This document shows, in pieces, positions 8,848-17,482 of a stretch of 64,000 bases of DNA (the stretch's first letter is position 1; every line of letters starts with the position of its first letter). A program made the position numbers and the translations under genes. Origin of the DNA: Paracoccaceae bacterium (GTDB taxonomy: Bacteria; Pseudomonadota; Alphaproteobacteria; Rhodobacterales; Rhodobacteraceae). The stretch spans positions 36,088 through 100,087 of the forward strand of contig JANZZL010000031.1 of the NCBI GenBank assembly GCA_026419405.1. The letters are read 5' to 3'. The notes under the pieces were generated by a model. That model was not told where the DNA came from. It saw only the letters and a list, made by a program, of their open reading frames with translations, and made no database searches.

Positions 8848-10044
8848 TCACTGCAGCGCCTCGGCGATCCGCCTGGCCAGGCGCGCGGCCACCGCCTCCT
8901 TGCTCATCCTTGGCCAGGTCTCCGCCCCTGCCCCGGTGATCAGCGTCACCGCGTTCTCCGCCCCGCCCATGATCCCGGTCTCCGGCGAGACATCGTTGGC
9001 CACGATCCAGTCGCAGCCCTTGCGGGCGCGCTTGGCGGTCGCGTTCGCCACCACGTCGTCGGTCTCGGCGGCAAAGCCCACGACCAGCGCCGGCCGGCCC
9101 TCGGTGCGGCGGCCCACGGTGGCGAGGATGTCGGGGTTCTCGGCGAATTCCAGCGCCGGCGGCCGGCCCGAGCCGTCCTTCTTCATCTTGGAACCGGCGG
9201 CGTTCGCCACCCGCCAGTCGGCAACGGCGGCGGCGAAGACCGCCGCGTCGGCCGGCAGCGCGGCCTCGACCGCGGCGAGCATCTCGCGCGCGGTCTCGAC
9301 CCGCACCACCGTCACGCCGGGCGGCGGCGGAACCGCGGCCGGGCCGGTCACGAAGGTCACCCGCGCCCCGAGCGCGGCCAGCGCCCGGGCGATCGCGCTG
9401 CCCTGCGCGCCCGAGGAGCGGTTGGCGATGTAGCGCACCGGGTCGATCGGCTCGTGCGTCGGTCCCGAGGTGACGATGACGTGCCGCCCGGCCAGCGGCC
9501 CGCCGGCCAGCGCCGCCTCGATGGCCGCGACGATCGCCTCGGGCTCGGCCATGCGGCCGGGGCCGAACTCGCCGCAGGCCATGGCCCCCTCCTCGGGCCC
9601 GACGGTCAGGATCCCGTCGGCGAGGAGCGTGGCGAGGTTGCGCCGCGTCGCGGGGTGCTGCCACATCCGCACGTTCATCGCCGGCGCGATCAGCACCCGC
9701 TTGTCGGTGGCCATGAGCAGCGTCGAGGCCAGATCGTCGGCATGCCCGCCCGCCATCTTCGCCATCAGATCGGCGGTGCAGGGGGCGACGACCACAAGAT
9801 CTGCCGCGCGGGACAGCTCGATATGCCCCATCTCGGCCTCGTCGGTCAGGTCGAAGAGGTGGCGGTAGACCTTCTCGGCGGCCAGCGCCGAGGCCGAGAG
9901 CGGGGTGACGAACTCCTCCGCCGCGCGGGTCAGCACCGGCGTGACCGAGGCGCCGCGGTCGCGCAGGCGGCGGATCAGCTCCAGCGCCTTGTAGGCCGCG
10001 ATCCCGCCGCCGATGATCAGAAGCACCCGCCTGCCCGCCAGCAT
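8848..10044 (-). CDS. coaBC: Bifunctional phosphopantothenoylcysteine decarboxylase / phosphopantothenate-cysteine ligase
   Basis: Catalyses two consecutive steps of coenzyme A synthesis: ligation of cysteine to 4'-phosphopantothenate (CoaB) and FMN-dependent decarboxylation (CoaC). The N-terminal flavoprotein domain shows [12 protein letters not shown], the catalytic-His region [11 protein letters not shown] near residue 71, the PAMNVRMW signature near 120 and [10 protein letters not shown] near 151. The C-terminal CoaB domain begins near 185 ([18 protein letters not shown]). About 398 residues from the ATG at 10044; an in-frame GTG lies at 10068. First gene of a coaBC-dut-moeB set on this strand. 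Confidence 0.95.
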   Translation of the reverse strand: MLAGRRVLLIIGGGIAAYKALELIRRLRDRGASVTPVLTRAAEEFVTPLSASALAAEKVYRHLFDLTDEAEMGHIELSRAADLVVVAPCTADLMAKMAGGHADDLASTLLMATDKRVLIAPAMNVRMWQHPATRRNLATLLADGILTVGPEEGAMACGEFGPGRMAEPEAIVAAIEAALAGGPLAGRHVIVTSGPTHEPIDPVRYIANRSSGAQGSAIARALAALGARVTFVTGPAAVPPPPGVTVVRVETAREMLAAVEAALPADAAVFAAAVADWRVANAAGSKMKKDGSGRPPALEFAENPDILATVGRRTEGRPALVVGFAAETDDVVANATAKRARKGCDWIVANDVSPETGIMGGAENAVTLITGAGAETWPRMSKEAVAARLARRIAEALQ

Positions 10045-10145
10045 CCCCGCGCCCCGGCCGCACGTCACCCGCCCTGTCTAGGCCGCGGCGGGCCGGGGCA
10101 CAACAGGCGGGTGCGGGGGCCTTCCGGGGCGGCCGGATGGCCCGG

Positions 10146-10181
10146 CACAACCCGTGCACAACCCGTGCACAACCCGTGCAC
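10146..10181. repeat. Three tandem 11-bp repeats (CACAACCCGTG)
   Basis: CACAACCCGTG is repeated three times head to tail without mismatch (10146-10178), followed by CAC, giving a GTGCAC palindrome at each junction. The unit equals about one helical turn, so the sites lie on one face of the DNA. It sits in the 175-bp gap between the ChaN-like gene (ends 10220) and coaBC (starts 10044), upstream of coaBC on the minus strand. It could be a protein-binding iteron or a simple slippage repeat; the sequence alone does not decide. Confidence 0.7.
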
Positions 10182-10219
10182 CGCCGGCGCGCCCCGCGAG
10201 GGGCGGGGGCGGCAGCCCC

Positions 10220-11029
10220 TCAGCCGCCGCGGAAGACGGCGCAGGGATCCTCGCGCGCGGCCGGCGGGGTGACGAGCCAGAGGTCGTAGGGCGGCGCCGG
10301 CTCCTCGGGCGGCGCCTCGAACTGGCCGACCGCGAGGATCGTGACCTCGGGCGCGGCCACCGCGAGGTGCCAGGGCATGCCGCGGTCAGTCCGCGCATGG
10401 CCGTTGCCGGCGATCACCGCGACCGGTCCGCCGGTCTCGGCCAGCGCCTGCAGCGCGGCGCGCGCCAGGCCGGCATCCCGCAGCCGCTGCGCCTCGACCA
10501 TGCCCGGCAGCATCTCGGCCGGAAGGGCGTCGCAATGCGCCTCGGCCTGTTCGGCGAGGCGCGCCGCGAGGTCCTCGGGGGCCAGCGCCCGGTCGAGCCC
10601 GAAACGCGCGGCCTCCGCGCCGAAGACCGACGCCGCCCCCTCGCGCACCGCGCGCGCGACCTCCGCGCGCCCGAAGGCGGCGCCGTAGACCGCCGCCCCC
10701 GGCGCGGCGGTGAAGATCGGGTGATACATGGCGAAGTCGGGCCAGCCCGAGGCCTCCCATTCCAGCGCCGCGCCCAGCGCGGCAGCATCGCCGCGCAGCG
10801 CGGGCGTGACGCGCCCGGCCTGGGCGGGCGTCAGCATCTCGAAGACCAGCGCCGCGGGTGCGAGCGCCGCGACGGCCGCCGCCTGGTTGGCGTGATGGGC
10901 CGGGTTGTCGTGCACCTCGCCGAGCACGACGACCTCTGCCGGCGGCAGGCGCGCCAGGTCCTCGGGGCCGATCTCGCCGGCCGCCGCCGCGAGGGGCGGG
11001 GCCGCCGCGAGGGCGAGCCCGAGGATCAG
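10220..11029 (-). CDS. ChaN family lipoprotein-like protein
   Basis: About 269 residues of the ChaN/DUF399 family (heme-binding or Tiki-like fold). Diagnostic segments are VVLGEVHDNPAHHANQ near the N-terminus, a FEMLTPAQ strand and GNGHARTDRGMP near the C-terminus. A hydrophobic ILGLALAAAPPLAAAA stretch looks like the core of an export signal. The start is odd: no ATG, GTG or TTG lies in frame near it. The best candidate is a CTG at 11029-11027 whose last two bases are the first two of the rpoH stop (CTGA overlap). The next frame-compatible starts lie deep inside rpoH. Function is inferred from family only. Confidence 0.75.
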   Translation of the reverse strand: MILGLALAAAPPLAAAAGEIGPEDLARLPPAEVVVLGEVHDNPAHHANQAAAVAALAPAALVFEMLTPAQAGRVTPALRGDAAALGAALEWEASGWPDFAMYHPIFTAAPGAAVYGAAFGRAEVARAVREGAASVFGAEAARFGLDRALAPEDLAARLAEQAEAHCDALPAEMLPGMVEAQRLRDAGLARAALQALAETGGPVAVIAGNGHARTDRGMPWHLAVAAPEVTILAVGQFEAPPEEPAPPYDLWLVTPPAAREDPCAVFRGG

Positions 11030-11904
11030 GTGAGCAGCTGATGCACCTCGCGGCTTTCGGCCTCGAGCACGCGGCGCATCTTCTGGAAGGCCGCCGCCTC
11101 GAGCTGGCGCACCCGTTCCTTGGAAAGGCCGAGCTCCTCGCCCAGGCTCTCCAGCGTGCGCGGCTCCTCGCGCAGCTTGCGCTCGCGCACGATGAAGCGC
11201 TCGCGCTCGTTCAGCGCGGCCAGCGCCTTGGCCAGCCACCCGCGCAGCGTCTCGGTGTCGTGGCGCAGGGCGACCGTGGCCTCCGCCTGCTGCGATTCGT
11301 CCTCCAGCGTGTCGATCCACTCCCGCCCGTCCTCGTCGGTCGATTGCGTCGCGTTCAGCGAGTAGTCCGAGCCCGAGAGCCGGCCCTCCATCATCTCCAC
11401 GTCGGCCAGCGGCACGCCGACCTCGGTCGCGATGAGCTGGCGCAGCTGGTGGCTGTCAAGCACCTCGCCGCGCTTCTGCGCCTCGCGCTCGATCCGGGCC
11501 TGGACCCGCCGCATGTTGAAGAAGAGCGATTTCTGCGAGGATGTCGAGCCGGTGCGCACCATCGACCAGTTGCGCATCACGTAATCCTGGATCGAGGCCT
11601 TGATCCACCAGACGGCGTAGGTGGAGAAGCGCACGCCGCGGTCGGGGTCGAACTTGTCGGCCGCCTTCATCAGGCCGAGGCCCGCCTCCTGGATCAGGTC
11701 GTTCATCGGCGCGCCGTAGCGGCGGAACCTCGCGGCCATCGAGATCGCGAGCCGCATGTAGGCGGTGACGAGCCGGTGCAGCGCGGCTTCGTCGCGGCGG
11801 TCGCGCCAGGCGTAGGCGAGCTCCAGCTCGGTCTCGGCGTCCAGAAGCTCGGCCCGCATGGCTTGGCGGGAGAGGGTTCCGGCGCTAAAGCCGTCGAGGG
11901 ACAT
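11026..11904 (-). CDS. rpoH: RNA polymerase sigma-32 factor, class II (RpoHII type)
   Basis: Alternative sigma factor of about 292 residues. The start MSLDGFSAGTLSRQAM, the core-binding region DLIQEAGLGLMKAADKFDP, region 2.4 YAVWWIKASIQDYVMRNW and an RpoH box QKSLFFNMRR are all present. The C-terminal helix-turn-helix SKERVRQLEAAAFQKMRR is intact. The N-terminus and box resemble the second RpoH of Rhodobacter-type bacteria, which in R. sphaeroides works in the singlet-oxygen and stress response; that assignment is from memory. The ATG at 11904 matches that protein; another in-frame ATG is at 11916. Downstream it is overlapped by the ChaN-like gene and is divergent from cobU. Confidence 0.92.
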   Translation of the reverse strand: MSLDGFSAGTLSRQAMRAELLDAETELELAYAWRDRRDEAALHRLVTAYMRLAISMAARFRRYGAPMNDLIQEAGLGLMKAADKFDPDRGVRFSTYAVWWIKASIQDYVMRNWSMVRTGSTSSQKSLFFNMRRVQARIEREAQKRGEVLDSHQLRQLIATEVGVPLADVEMMEGRLSGSDYSLNATQSTDEDGREWIDTLEDESQQAEATVALRHDTETLRGWLAKALAALNERERFIVRERKLREEPRTLESLGEELGLSKERVRQLEAAAFQKMRRVLEAESREVHQLLT

Positions 11905-11945
11905 CTGCACCCCCATCCTTTACCTGTCGTGACGCCTTACGCGGC

Positions 11946-12533
11946 ATGCCCGTGACCGGATCAAAAAGAATCCCGCAGCCGGCCGCGCCGGGCCCGCTGC
12001 CCCGGCTTTCGCTGGTGCTGGGCGGCGCGCGATCGGGCAAGTCGCGCCTGGCCGAGGCGCTGGCGGCCCTTGCCCCCGGCCCGCGCAGCTACATCGCCAC
12101 GGCCGAGCCCGGCGATGCCGAGATGGCCGCGCGCATCGCCCGGCACCGGGCCGACCGCGCGGGCGGCGGCTGGGTCACGCTCGAGGCGCCGCACGACCTG
12201 GCCGGGGCGCTGGCCGCGGCTCGCGGCGTCGTGCTGATCGACTGCCTGACGCTCTGGCTCTCGAACCGGATGCTGGCGGGGGCCGACCCGGAGGCGGAGG
12301 CCGGGGCGCTGCTCGCCGTGCTCGCCGCGCATCCGGGGCCCGTGGTCGCCGTCTCGAACGAGGTGGGCTGGAGCATCGTGCCGGAGAACGCGCTGGCGCG
12401 CGCCTTCCGCGACGCGCAGGGGCGGCTCAACCAGGCGCTTGCGGCCGAGGCGGGACTGGTGGTCGCCGCCATCGCCGGACTGCCGCTCGCGCTGAAGGGC
12501 GACCTGCCGGAGGGGTTCGATCGCCGCGCCTGA
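11946..12533 (+). CDS. cobU: Bifunctional adenosylcobinamide kinase / adenosylcobinamide-phosphate guanylyltransferase
   Basis: Phosphorylates adenosylcobinamide and transfers GMP to it, a late step in cobalamin assembly; called cobP in alphaproteobacteria of the aerobic pathway. 195 residues. The P-loop LGGARSGKSR is near residues 25-34, followed by SYIATAEPGDAEM, DCLTLWLSN near 99 and SNEVGWSIVPEN near 136, all family signatures. No other cobalamin gene is in the window. It reads away from rpoH, with only 41 bases between the two starts. Confidence 0.93.
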   Translation: MPVTGSKRIPQPAAPGPLPRLSLVLGGARSGKSRLAEALAALAPGPRSYIATAEPGDAEMAARIARHRADRAGGGWVTLEAPHDLAGALAAARGVVLIDCLTLWLSNRMLAGADPEAEAGALLAVLAAHPGPVVAVSNEVGWSIVPENALARAFRDAQGRLNQALAAEAGLVVAAIAGLPLALKGDLPEGFDRRA

Positions 12534-12717
12534 CGGCGCCGCGCGGCAGATCCCGTGGCCGGGCCGGCGCCCCTTTCCCCGCGCGGCGGCTGCGCCGGTG
12601 CGCAGCGCAGCCGCGCCGCAACGGGAGCTGTGCGTCGGGCGCGGCATCCGCTGCCGTTAACGAGTCGTAAACCGCCGGGGGATAGGCGTTAACCGAGGTT
12701 ACCGGGAGATCGGCCGG

Positions 12718-14229
12718 ATGGTGGCGCGCGCCTACACGGTGGCGTTCGAGGGAATCGAGGCGCGTCTGGTCGAGGTGCAGTGCGCGCTGACCGCCGGGGT
12801 GCCGGGGTTCACGATCGTCGGCCTGCCCGACAAGGCGGTGAGCGAGGCGCGCGAGCGGGTGCGCGCCGCGCTTTCGGCGCTGAACCTGGCGCTGCCGTCG
12901 AAGAAGATCACGGTGAACCTCTCGCCCGCCGACCTGCCGAAGGAGGGCTCGCACTTCGACCTGCCGATCGCGCTGTCGCTGCTGGCGGCGATCGACGTGA
13001 TCCCGCGCGATGCGGTGGCCGAGACGGTGGCGCTGGGCGAGCTGTCGCTCGACGGCTCGCTGGTGCCGGTGGTTGGCGCGCTGCCCGCGGCGATGGCCGC
13101 GGCCGAGGAGGAGCGGGGGCTGATCTGCCCGCGCGCCTGCGGGGCCGAGGCGGCCTGGGTCGGGGCGACGCAGGTGATCGCGCCCGCGACGCTGCTCGAC
13201 GCGATCCGGCACTATTCGGGGCAGGCGCCGCTCGCCCCGGCCGACCCCGGCGAGGTGACGGAGGGGCCCGCGGTGCGGGACCTCGCCGACGTCAAGGGGC
13301 AGGAGCGGGCGAAGCGCGCGCTCGAGATCGCCGCGGCGGGGAGGCACCACCTGCTGATGGTGGGTCCGCCGGGGTCCGGCAAGTCGATGCTGGCCGCCCG
13401 GATGCCGGGGATCCTGCCGCCGCTCACCGCCGCCGAGGCGCTCGAGACCTCGATGATCCATTCGCTCGCCGGGCTGCTCGACGAGGGTGGCATCTCGCGC
13501 GTCCGCCCGTTCCGCGAGCCGCATCACACCGCCTCGATGGCGGCGATCGTCGGCGGCGGCCGGGGGGCGGGGCCGGGCGAGATCAGCCTGGCGCACAACG
13601 GGGTGCTGTTCATGGACGAGTTTCCCGAGTTCCCCCGCGCGGTGCTCGAGACCCTGCGCCAGCCGATCGAGACGGGCGAGGTGGTCGTGGCCCGCGCCAA
13701 TGCGCATGTGCGCTATCCCTGCCGGTTCCTGCTGGTCGCGGCGGCGAACCCCTGCCGCTGCGGGCAGCTCGCTGACCCGGCGCGCGCCTGCGCCCGGGCG
13801 CCGGCCTGCGGCGAGGACTACCTGGGGCGAATCTCGGGGCCGCTGATGGACCGGTTCGACCTGCGGGTCGAGGTGCCGCCCGTGGGTTATGCCGACCTCG
13901 ACCTGCCCCAGACGGGCGAGCCCTCGGCCGCGGTGGCCGCGCGCGTGGCCGCCGCACGCGCGATGCAGGAGGCGCGCTATGCCGGCGGCCCGGCGCGCGT
14001 CAACGCCGATGCCGAGGGAAGGCTGCTCGAGGAGGTCGCCGCGCCCGATGCCGAGGGCCGCGCGCTGCTCGCCCGGGTGGCCGAGCGCTTCGGGCTGTCG
14101 GCGCGGGGCTATCACCGGATCCTGCGGGTCGCGCGCACGATCGCCGATCTGGCGGGGTCGGAGACGGTGCGCCGGCCGCATGTGGCCGAGGCGGTCAGCT
14201 TCCGCCTGTCGATCGGGCCGGCAGGCTGA
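12718..14229 (+). CDS. YifB/ComM-family Mg-chelatase-like AAA+ ATPase
   Basis: 503 residues. An N-terminal Lon-substrate-binding-like domain (VPGFTIVGLPDKAVSEARERV) is followed by a Mg-chelatase AAA+ module. Walker A GPPGSGKSM lies near residue 217 and Walker B VLFMDEFPEFPR near 299, with a Cys-rich NPCRCGQ insert and a C-terminal Mg_chelatase_C region. The ComM subgroup acts as a branch-migration helicase during natural transformation in Vibrio and Haemophilus; whether that holds here is unknown. The 3' end overlaps the convergent esterase gene by 35 bp. GGGAGATCGGCCGG precedes the ATG. Confidence 0.92.
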   Translation: MVARAYTVAFEGIEARLVEVQCALTAGVPGFTIVGLPDKAVSEARERVRAALSALNLALPSKKITVNLSPADLPKEGSHFDLPIALSLLAAIDVIPRDAVAETVALGELSLDGSLVPVVGALPAAMAAAEEERGLICPRACGAEAAWVGATQVIAPATLLDAIRHYSGQAPLAPADPGEVTEGPAVRDLADVKGQERAKRALEIAAAGRHHLLMVGPPGSGKSMLAARMPGILPPLTAAEALETSMIHSLAGLLDEGGISRVRPFREPHHTASMAAIVGGGRGAGPGEISLAHNGVLFMDEFPEFPRAVLETLRQPIETGEVVVARANAHVRYPCRFLLVAAANPCRCGQLADPARACARAPACGEDYLGRISGPLMDRFDLRVEVPPVGYADLDLPQTGEPSAAVAARVAAARAMQEARYAGGPARVNADAEGRLLEEVAAPDAEGRALLARVAERFGLSARGYHRILRVARTIADLAGSETVRRPHVAEAVSFRLSIGPAG

Positions 14230-15124
14230 AGGCCCGGCGCAGGAAGGCCGCCGCGGCGGCGAGCGCCGCGCGCGATTCGGGCAGCGCTCCGCCGAGCGCC
14301 TGCCAGACATGCGGCGCGTCGGGCCAGAGCTCGACCTGCGCCGCGCCGCCGGATGCGCGCAGGCGCTCGGCCATGCGCAGCGAATCGTCGCGCAGGATCT
14401 CGGTCTGCGAGACCTGGAAGAGCACGGGCGGGGGGCTGTGGAAGGTCTCGAACAGCGGCGAGGCGCGCGGGTCATCGGGCGCAAGCCCGCCCAGGACGAG
14501 ATCCCGCAGCTCGCCAAGCCGCCCGGCGGGAAGCAGCCGGTCGCGGGCGGCGTTCTCGCGCATCGAGCCGCCGCTGCCGGTGAAGTCGGTCAGCGGCGAG
14601 AAGAGGACGGCGGCGGCCGGGGTCTCGCCGCGCCGGCCGAGCGCCGCCATGAGGCCGAGCGCGAGGCAGCCGCCGGCGCTGTCGCCGCCGAGCGCGATCT
14701 CCCCCGGCGCGAGCCCCTGCGCCCGCAGCGCGTTCCAGGCGGCGGCGCAATCCTCCTGCGGTGCCGGAAACGGGTGTTCGGGCGCCAGCCGGTAATCGGG
14801 CAGCACGACGGCGAGGCCCGAGAGGCGCGCGAGCCAGGCGGCGAGGCCCCGGTGGGTGCGCGGCGAGCCCGAGATGAAGCCGCCGCCGTGGATCCAGAGG
14901 ACCGTCCGGCGCGCATCGGCGGCCCCGCAGACGACCCGGACCAGCGGCGGGCAGGGTGGCGGGGCGCGGAGCGGCGCGACCCGCGTGCCGGGCGGGCTGC
15001 GGAACAGCAGCGCCGCGAAGAGCGCGAAGTCGCGCCGCACCTGGGCCGGCGTGGCCACGCGCTCGAGCCGGCGCCGCGCCAGCGCCCGGCAGAGCGCGTT
15101 GACGACGGCGAGCCGCCGGCTCAC
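14195..15124 (-). CDS. Alpha/beta hydrolase, hormone-sensitive-lipase-type esterase
   Basis: 309 residues. The oxyanion-hole motif HGGGF ([10 protein letters not shown], near residue 80), the nucleophile elbow GGDSAGG near 145, and a C-terminal acid/His pair in DAPHVW near 270 complete a Ser-Asp-His triad. Typical substrates are short-chain esters; the physiological one is unknown. It starts with GTG overlapping the gshB stop (GTGA at 15124-15121), so it is coupled to glutathione synthesis in the rsmI-yraN-gshB run. Its 3' end overlaps yifB on the other strand by 35 bp. Confidence 0.85.
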   Translation of the reverse strand: MSRRLAVVNALCRALARRRLERVATPAQVRRDFALFAALLFRSPPGTRVAPLRAPPPCPPLVRVVCGAADARRTVLWIHGGGFISGSPRTHRGLAAWLARLSGLAVVLPDYRLAPEHPFPAPQEDCAAAWNALRAQGLAPGEIALGGDSAGGCLALGLMAALGRRGETPAAAVLFSPLTDFTGSGGSMRENAARDRLLPAGRLGELRDLVLGGLAPDDPRASPLFETFHSPPPVLFQVSQTEILRDDSLRMAERLRASGGAAQVELWPDAPHVWQALGGALPESRAALAAAAAFLRRAFSLPARSTGGS

Positions 15125-16065
15125 GCCGCGCGCCGGGCCTCGATCACCTCCCAGATCCGCCGGGCGGCGTTGATGCCGTCGAACCGCTCGAGCTCCTGGA
15201 TCCCGGTGGGCGAGGTCACGTTGATCTCGGTCAGATAGTCGCCGATCACGTCGATGCCGACGAAGACCTGCCCCTTTTCGCGCAGCACCGGGCCGATGCG
15301 GGCGCAGATCTCGCGGTCGCGGTCGGTCAGCACGGCGGGCTCGGCCCGGCCGCCGACATGCAGGTTCGAGCGCGTCTCGCCCTCGGCCGGGACGCGGTTG
15401 ATCGCGCCCACCGGCTCGCCGTCGACGAGGATCACCCGCTTGTCGCCGTTGACCACGGCGGGGACGTATTTCTGCGCGATCAGCGGCTCGCGCGTGAGGC
15501 CGAGGAACAGCTCGTGCAGCGAGGCGAGGTTGCGGTCGTTCGGGTCGAGCCGGAACACGCCCGCGCCGCCGTTGCCGTAGAGCGGCTTGAGGATGATGTC
15601 GCCGTGCTCGGCCTTGAACTTGCGGAGGGTCGCGAGATCGCGCGCGATGGTGGTGGGCGGCGTCAGGTCGGGGAAGCGCAGGACAAGGAGCTTCTCGGGG
15701 AGGTTGCGCACCCAGAAGGGGTCGTTCACGACGAGGGTGCGGGGATGGATCAGATCCAGCAGGTGCGTCGTGGTGATGTAGCCCATGTCGAAGGGCGGAT
15801 CCTGGCGCAGCCAGACCACGTCCCATTCGGAGAGGTCGATCTCGGTCTCGGGGCCGTAGCTCACGTGGTCGCCCCTGACGCGGCGCACCTCGATCGGCCA
15901 GCCGTGGGCGATGACCCGGCCCGAGCGGAACGACAGCCGCTCGGGCGGGTAGTAGAAGAGCGCATGGCCGCGCTCCTGCGCCTCGAGCGCGAGGCGGAAG
16001 GTGGAATCGGCGTCGATGTTGACCCCGCCGATCGGGTCCATCTGGAACGCGACCTTCAGGCCCAT
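15121..16065 (-). CDS. gshB: Glutathione synthetase
   Basis: ATP-grasp ligase joining gamma-glutamylcysteine and glycine to make glutathione. 314 residues beginning [20 protein letters not shown]. Typical segments follow: [25 protein letters not shown], and [16 protein letters not shown] (ATP-grasp glycine-rich loop). The C-terminal [20 protein letters not shown] carries Mg/ATP ligands. The ATG at 16065 follows GGGGGAGTGCCGG; the longer open frame to 16194 is not coding. Same strand as rsmI and yraN and overlapped by the esterase start. Confidence 0.95.
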   Translation of the reverse strand: MGLKVAFQMDPIGGVNIDADSTFRLALEAQERGHALFYYPPERLSFRSGRVIAHGWPIEVRRVRGDHVSYGPETEIDLSEWDVVWLRQDPPFDMGYITTTHLLDLIHPRTLVVNDPFWVRNLPEKLLVLRFPDLTPPTTIARDLATLRKFKAEHGDIILKPLYGNGGAGVFRLDPNDRNLASLHELFLGLTREPLIAQKYVPAVVNGDKRVILVDGEPVGAINRVPAEGETRSNLHVGGRAEPAVLTDRDREICARIGPVLREKGQVFVGIDVIGDYLTEINVTSPTGIQELERFDGINAARRIWEVIEARRAA

Positions 16066-16150
16066 CCGGCACTCCCCCGCGTTGGCAGGCCCTTCATGGC
16101 CGAGCTGCGCGGGGGTTGCAACGCCCGCGTCCGGCCGCGGGCGGGCGAGG

Positions 16151-16504
16151 TCAGTCGGGGCAGAGGTTCTCGAGCACGCGCACGCGGCCCGCACCGTCGA
16201 CGAGCGCCAGATCGAATCGCGTCTCGGTGAGCTGCCCGCGCGGCTCGCCGGCGAGGAACTCGGCCGCGGTGGCCAGGATCCGCTCGAACTGGCGGCGCGA
16301 GAGGCGTTCGGCGGCGCGGGCGAAATCGCGCGCCCGCTTGACCTCGACGAAGATCAGCGCCGCCCCGTCACGCAGGACGAGGTCGATCTCGCCCAGCGTG
16401 CCGCGCCAGCGCCGGCCGCCGACCGACATGCCCCGGCGCCGGTAGTGCGCGGCGACGGCCTCCTCGGCCGCCAGCCCCGCCAGATGGGAAACCCGTCCGC
16501 TCAT
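16151..16504 (-). CDS. YraN family protein (UPF0102)
   Basis: 117 residues of the UPF0102 family, a restriction-endonuclease-like fold. The [19 protein letters not shown] segment holds the conserved GEIDLI-(E)VEVK catalytic-like residues of nuclease folds. Biochemical activity is not established for the family. Its position between rsmI (ends 16521) and gshB (starts 16065) on the same strand is a widespread arrangement in Rhodobacterales and supports the call. Confidence 0.9.
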   Translation of the reverse strand: MSGRVSHLAGLAAEEAVAAHYRRRGMSVGGRRWRGTLGEIDLVLRDGAALIFVEVKRARDFARAAERLSRRQFERILATAAEFLAGEPRGQLTETRFDLALVDGAGRVRVLENLCPD

Positions 16505-16520
16505 CCCTTTCCCCGTCCTC

Positions 16521-17384
16521 TCATTCCCGCTCGGCGAGCCTGAGCGCCGCCCGGTAGACCTCGCGTCGCGGCAGGCCCAGGGCCGTGGCCACGGTCTCGG
16601 CGGCGTCCTTCACCGACATCCGGCCGAGCGCATCGCGCAGCGCCTCCTCGACCGTCGCCGGCGCTGCCGGGGGCGCTGCCGCGGGCGGCCCGACGACCAC
16701 CACGATCTCGCCCTTCGGCGGCGCACCCGCGAAGCGGGTGGCGAGCCCGGCGAGGGTGCCGCGCGTCGTCTCCTCGAACCGCTTGGTCAGTTCCCGGCAT
16801 ACCACGGCCTCGCGCGTCTCGCCCAGGGTATGCGCCATCGCGGTTAACAGGCCGCCAACGCGCCTGGGGGATTCGTAGACGACGAGCGTCGCGTCGATCG
16901 CGGCGAGGTCCGCCAGCCAGCGCCGGCGGGCGACCTCCTGCGCAGGGGGGAAGCCCGCGAACAGGAAGCGGTCGGTCGGCAGGCCCGCGACCGCCAGCGC
17001 GGCGAGCACGGCGGAGGCGCCCGGCACCGCGCGCACCGGGTGGCCCGCCGCGATCGCGGCCCGGGCGAGCGCGAAGCCCGGGTCGGACACGAGCGGCGTG
17101 CCCGCCTCGGAGGCGTAGGCCACGCTCCGGCCGGCGGCGAGGTCCGCCAGCAGGCGGGGGCGGACCCTCGGTCCGTTGTGGTCGTGGTAGGCCAGGATGC
17201 GTCGCCCCTCGAGCGCGACGCCGTGGATGTCCATCAGGTGGCGGAGCGTGCGCGTGTCCTCGGCCGCGAGCACGTCCGCCGAGGCGAGCACATCAAGCGC
17301 GCGCAGCGTGATGTCGCGCGCCGCCCCGATCGGGGTGGAGACCAGGTGGAGCCCCGGATCGAGCCGTGTCCTCGGCCAGCCCAT
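16521..17384 (-). CDS. rsmI: 16S rRNA (cytidine-1402-2'-O)-methyltransferase
   Basis: SAM-dependent tetrapyrrole-methylase-fold enzyme that 2'-O-methylates C1402 in the ribosomal P site. 287 residues. Signatures: GLHLVSTPIGAARDITLRAL, AAEDTRTLRHLMDIHG, YHDHN, SEAGTPLVSDPGF, and a C-terminal HTH-like region. The ATG at 17384 follows GGAGGCAGGCG; the longer open frame upstream to 17534 overlaps the divergent promoter region. Divergent from the PBP-activator gene, and heads the rsmI-yraN-gshB-esterase run. Confidence 0.95.
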   Translation of the reverse strand: MGWPRTRLDPGLHLVSTPIGAARDITLRALDVLASADVLAAEDTRTLRHLMDIHGVALEGRRILAYHDHNGPRVRPRLLADLAAGRSVAYASEAGTPLVSDPGFALARAAIAAGHPVRAVPGASAVLAALAVAGLPTDRFLFAGFPPAQEVARRRWLADLAAIDATLVVYESPRRVGGLLTAMAHTLGETREAVVCRELTKRFEETTRGTLAGLATRFAGAPPKGEIVVVVGPPAAAPPAAPATVEEALRDALGRMSVKDAAETVATALGLPRREVYRAALRLAERE

Positions 17385-17482
17385 CGCCTGCCTCCGCCGT
17401 TTACTTGCCCCCGCGAAGCCCTTAGGCTCCGGCCCGCGCTCGGGGGTCTCGTGCCGCCGCCCCGGACCATGGAGGATGAGGG

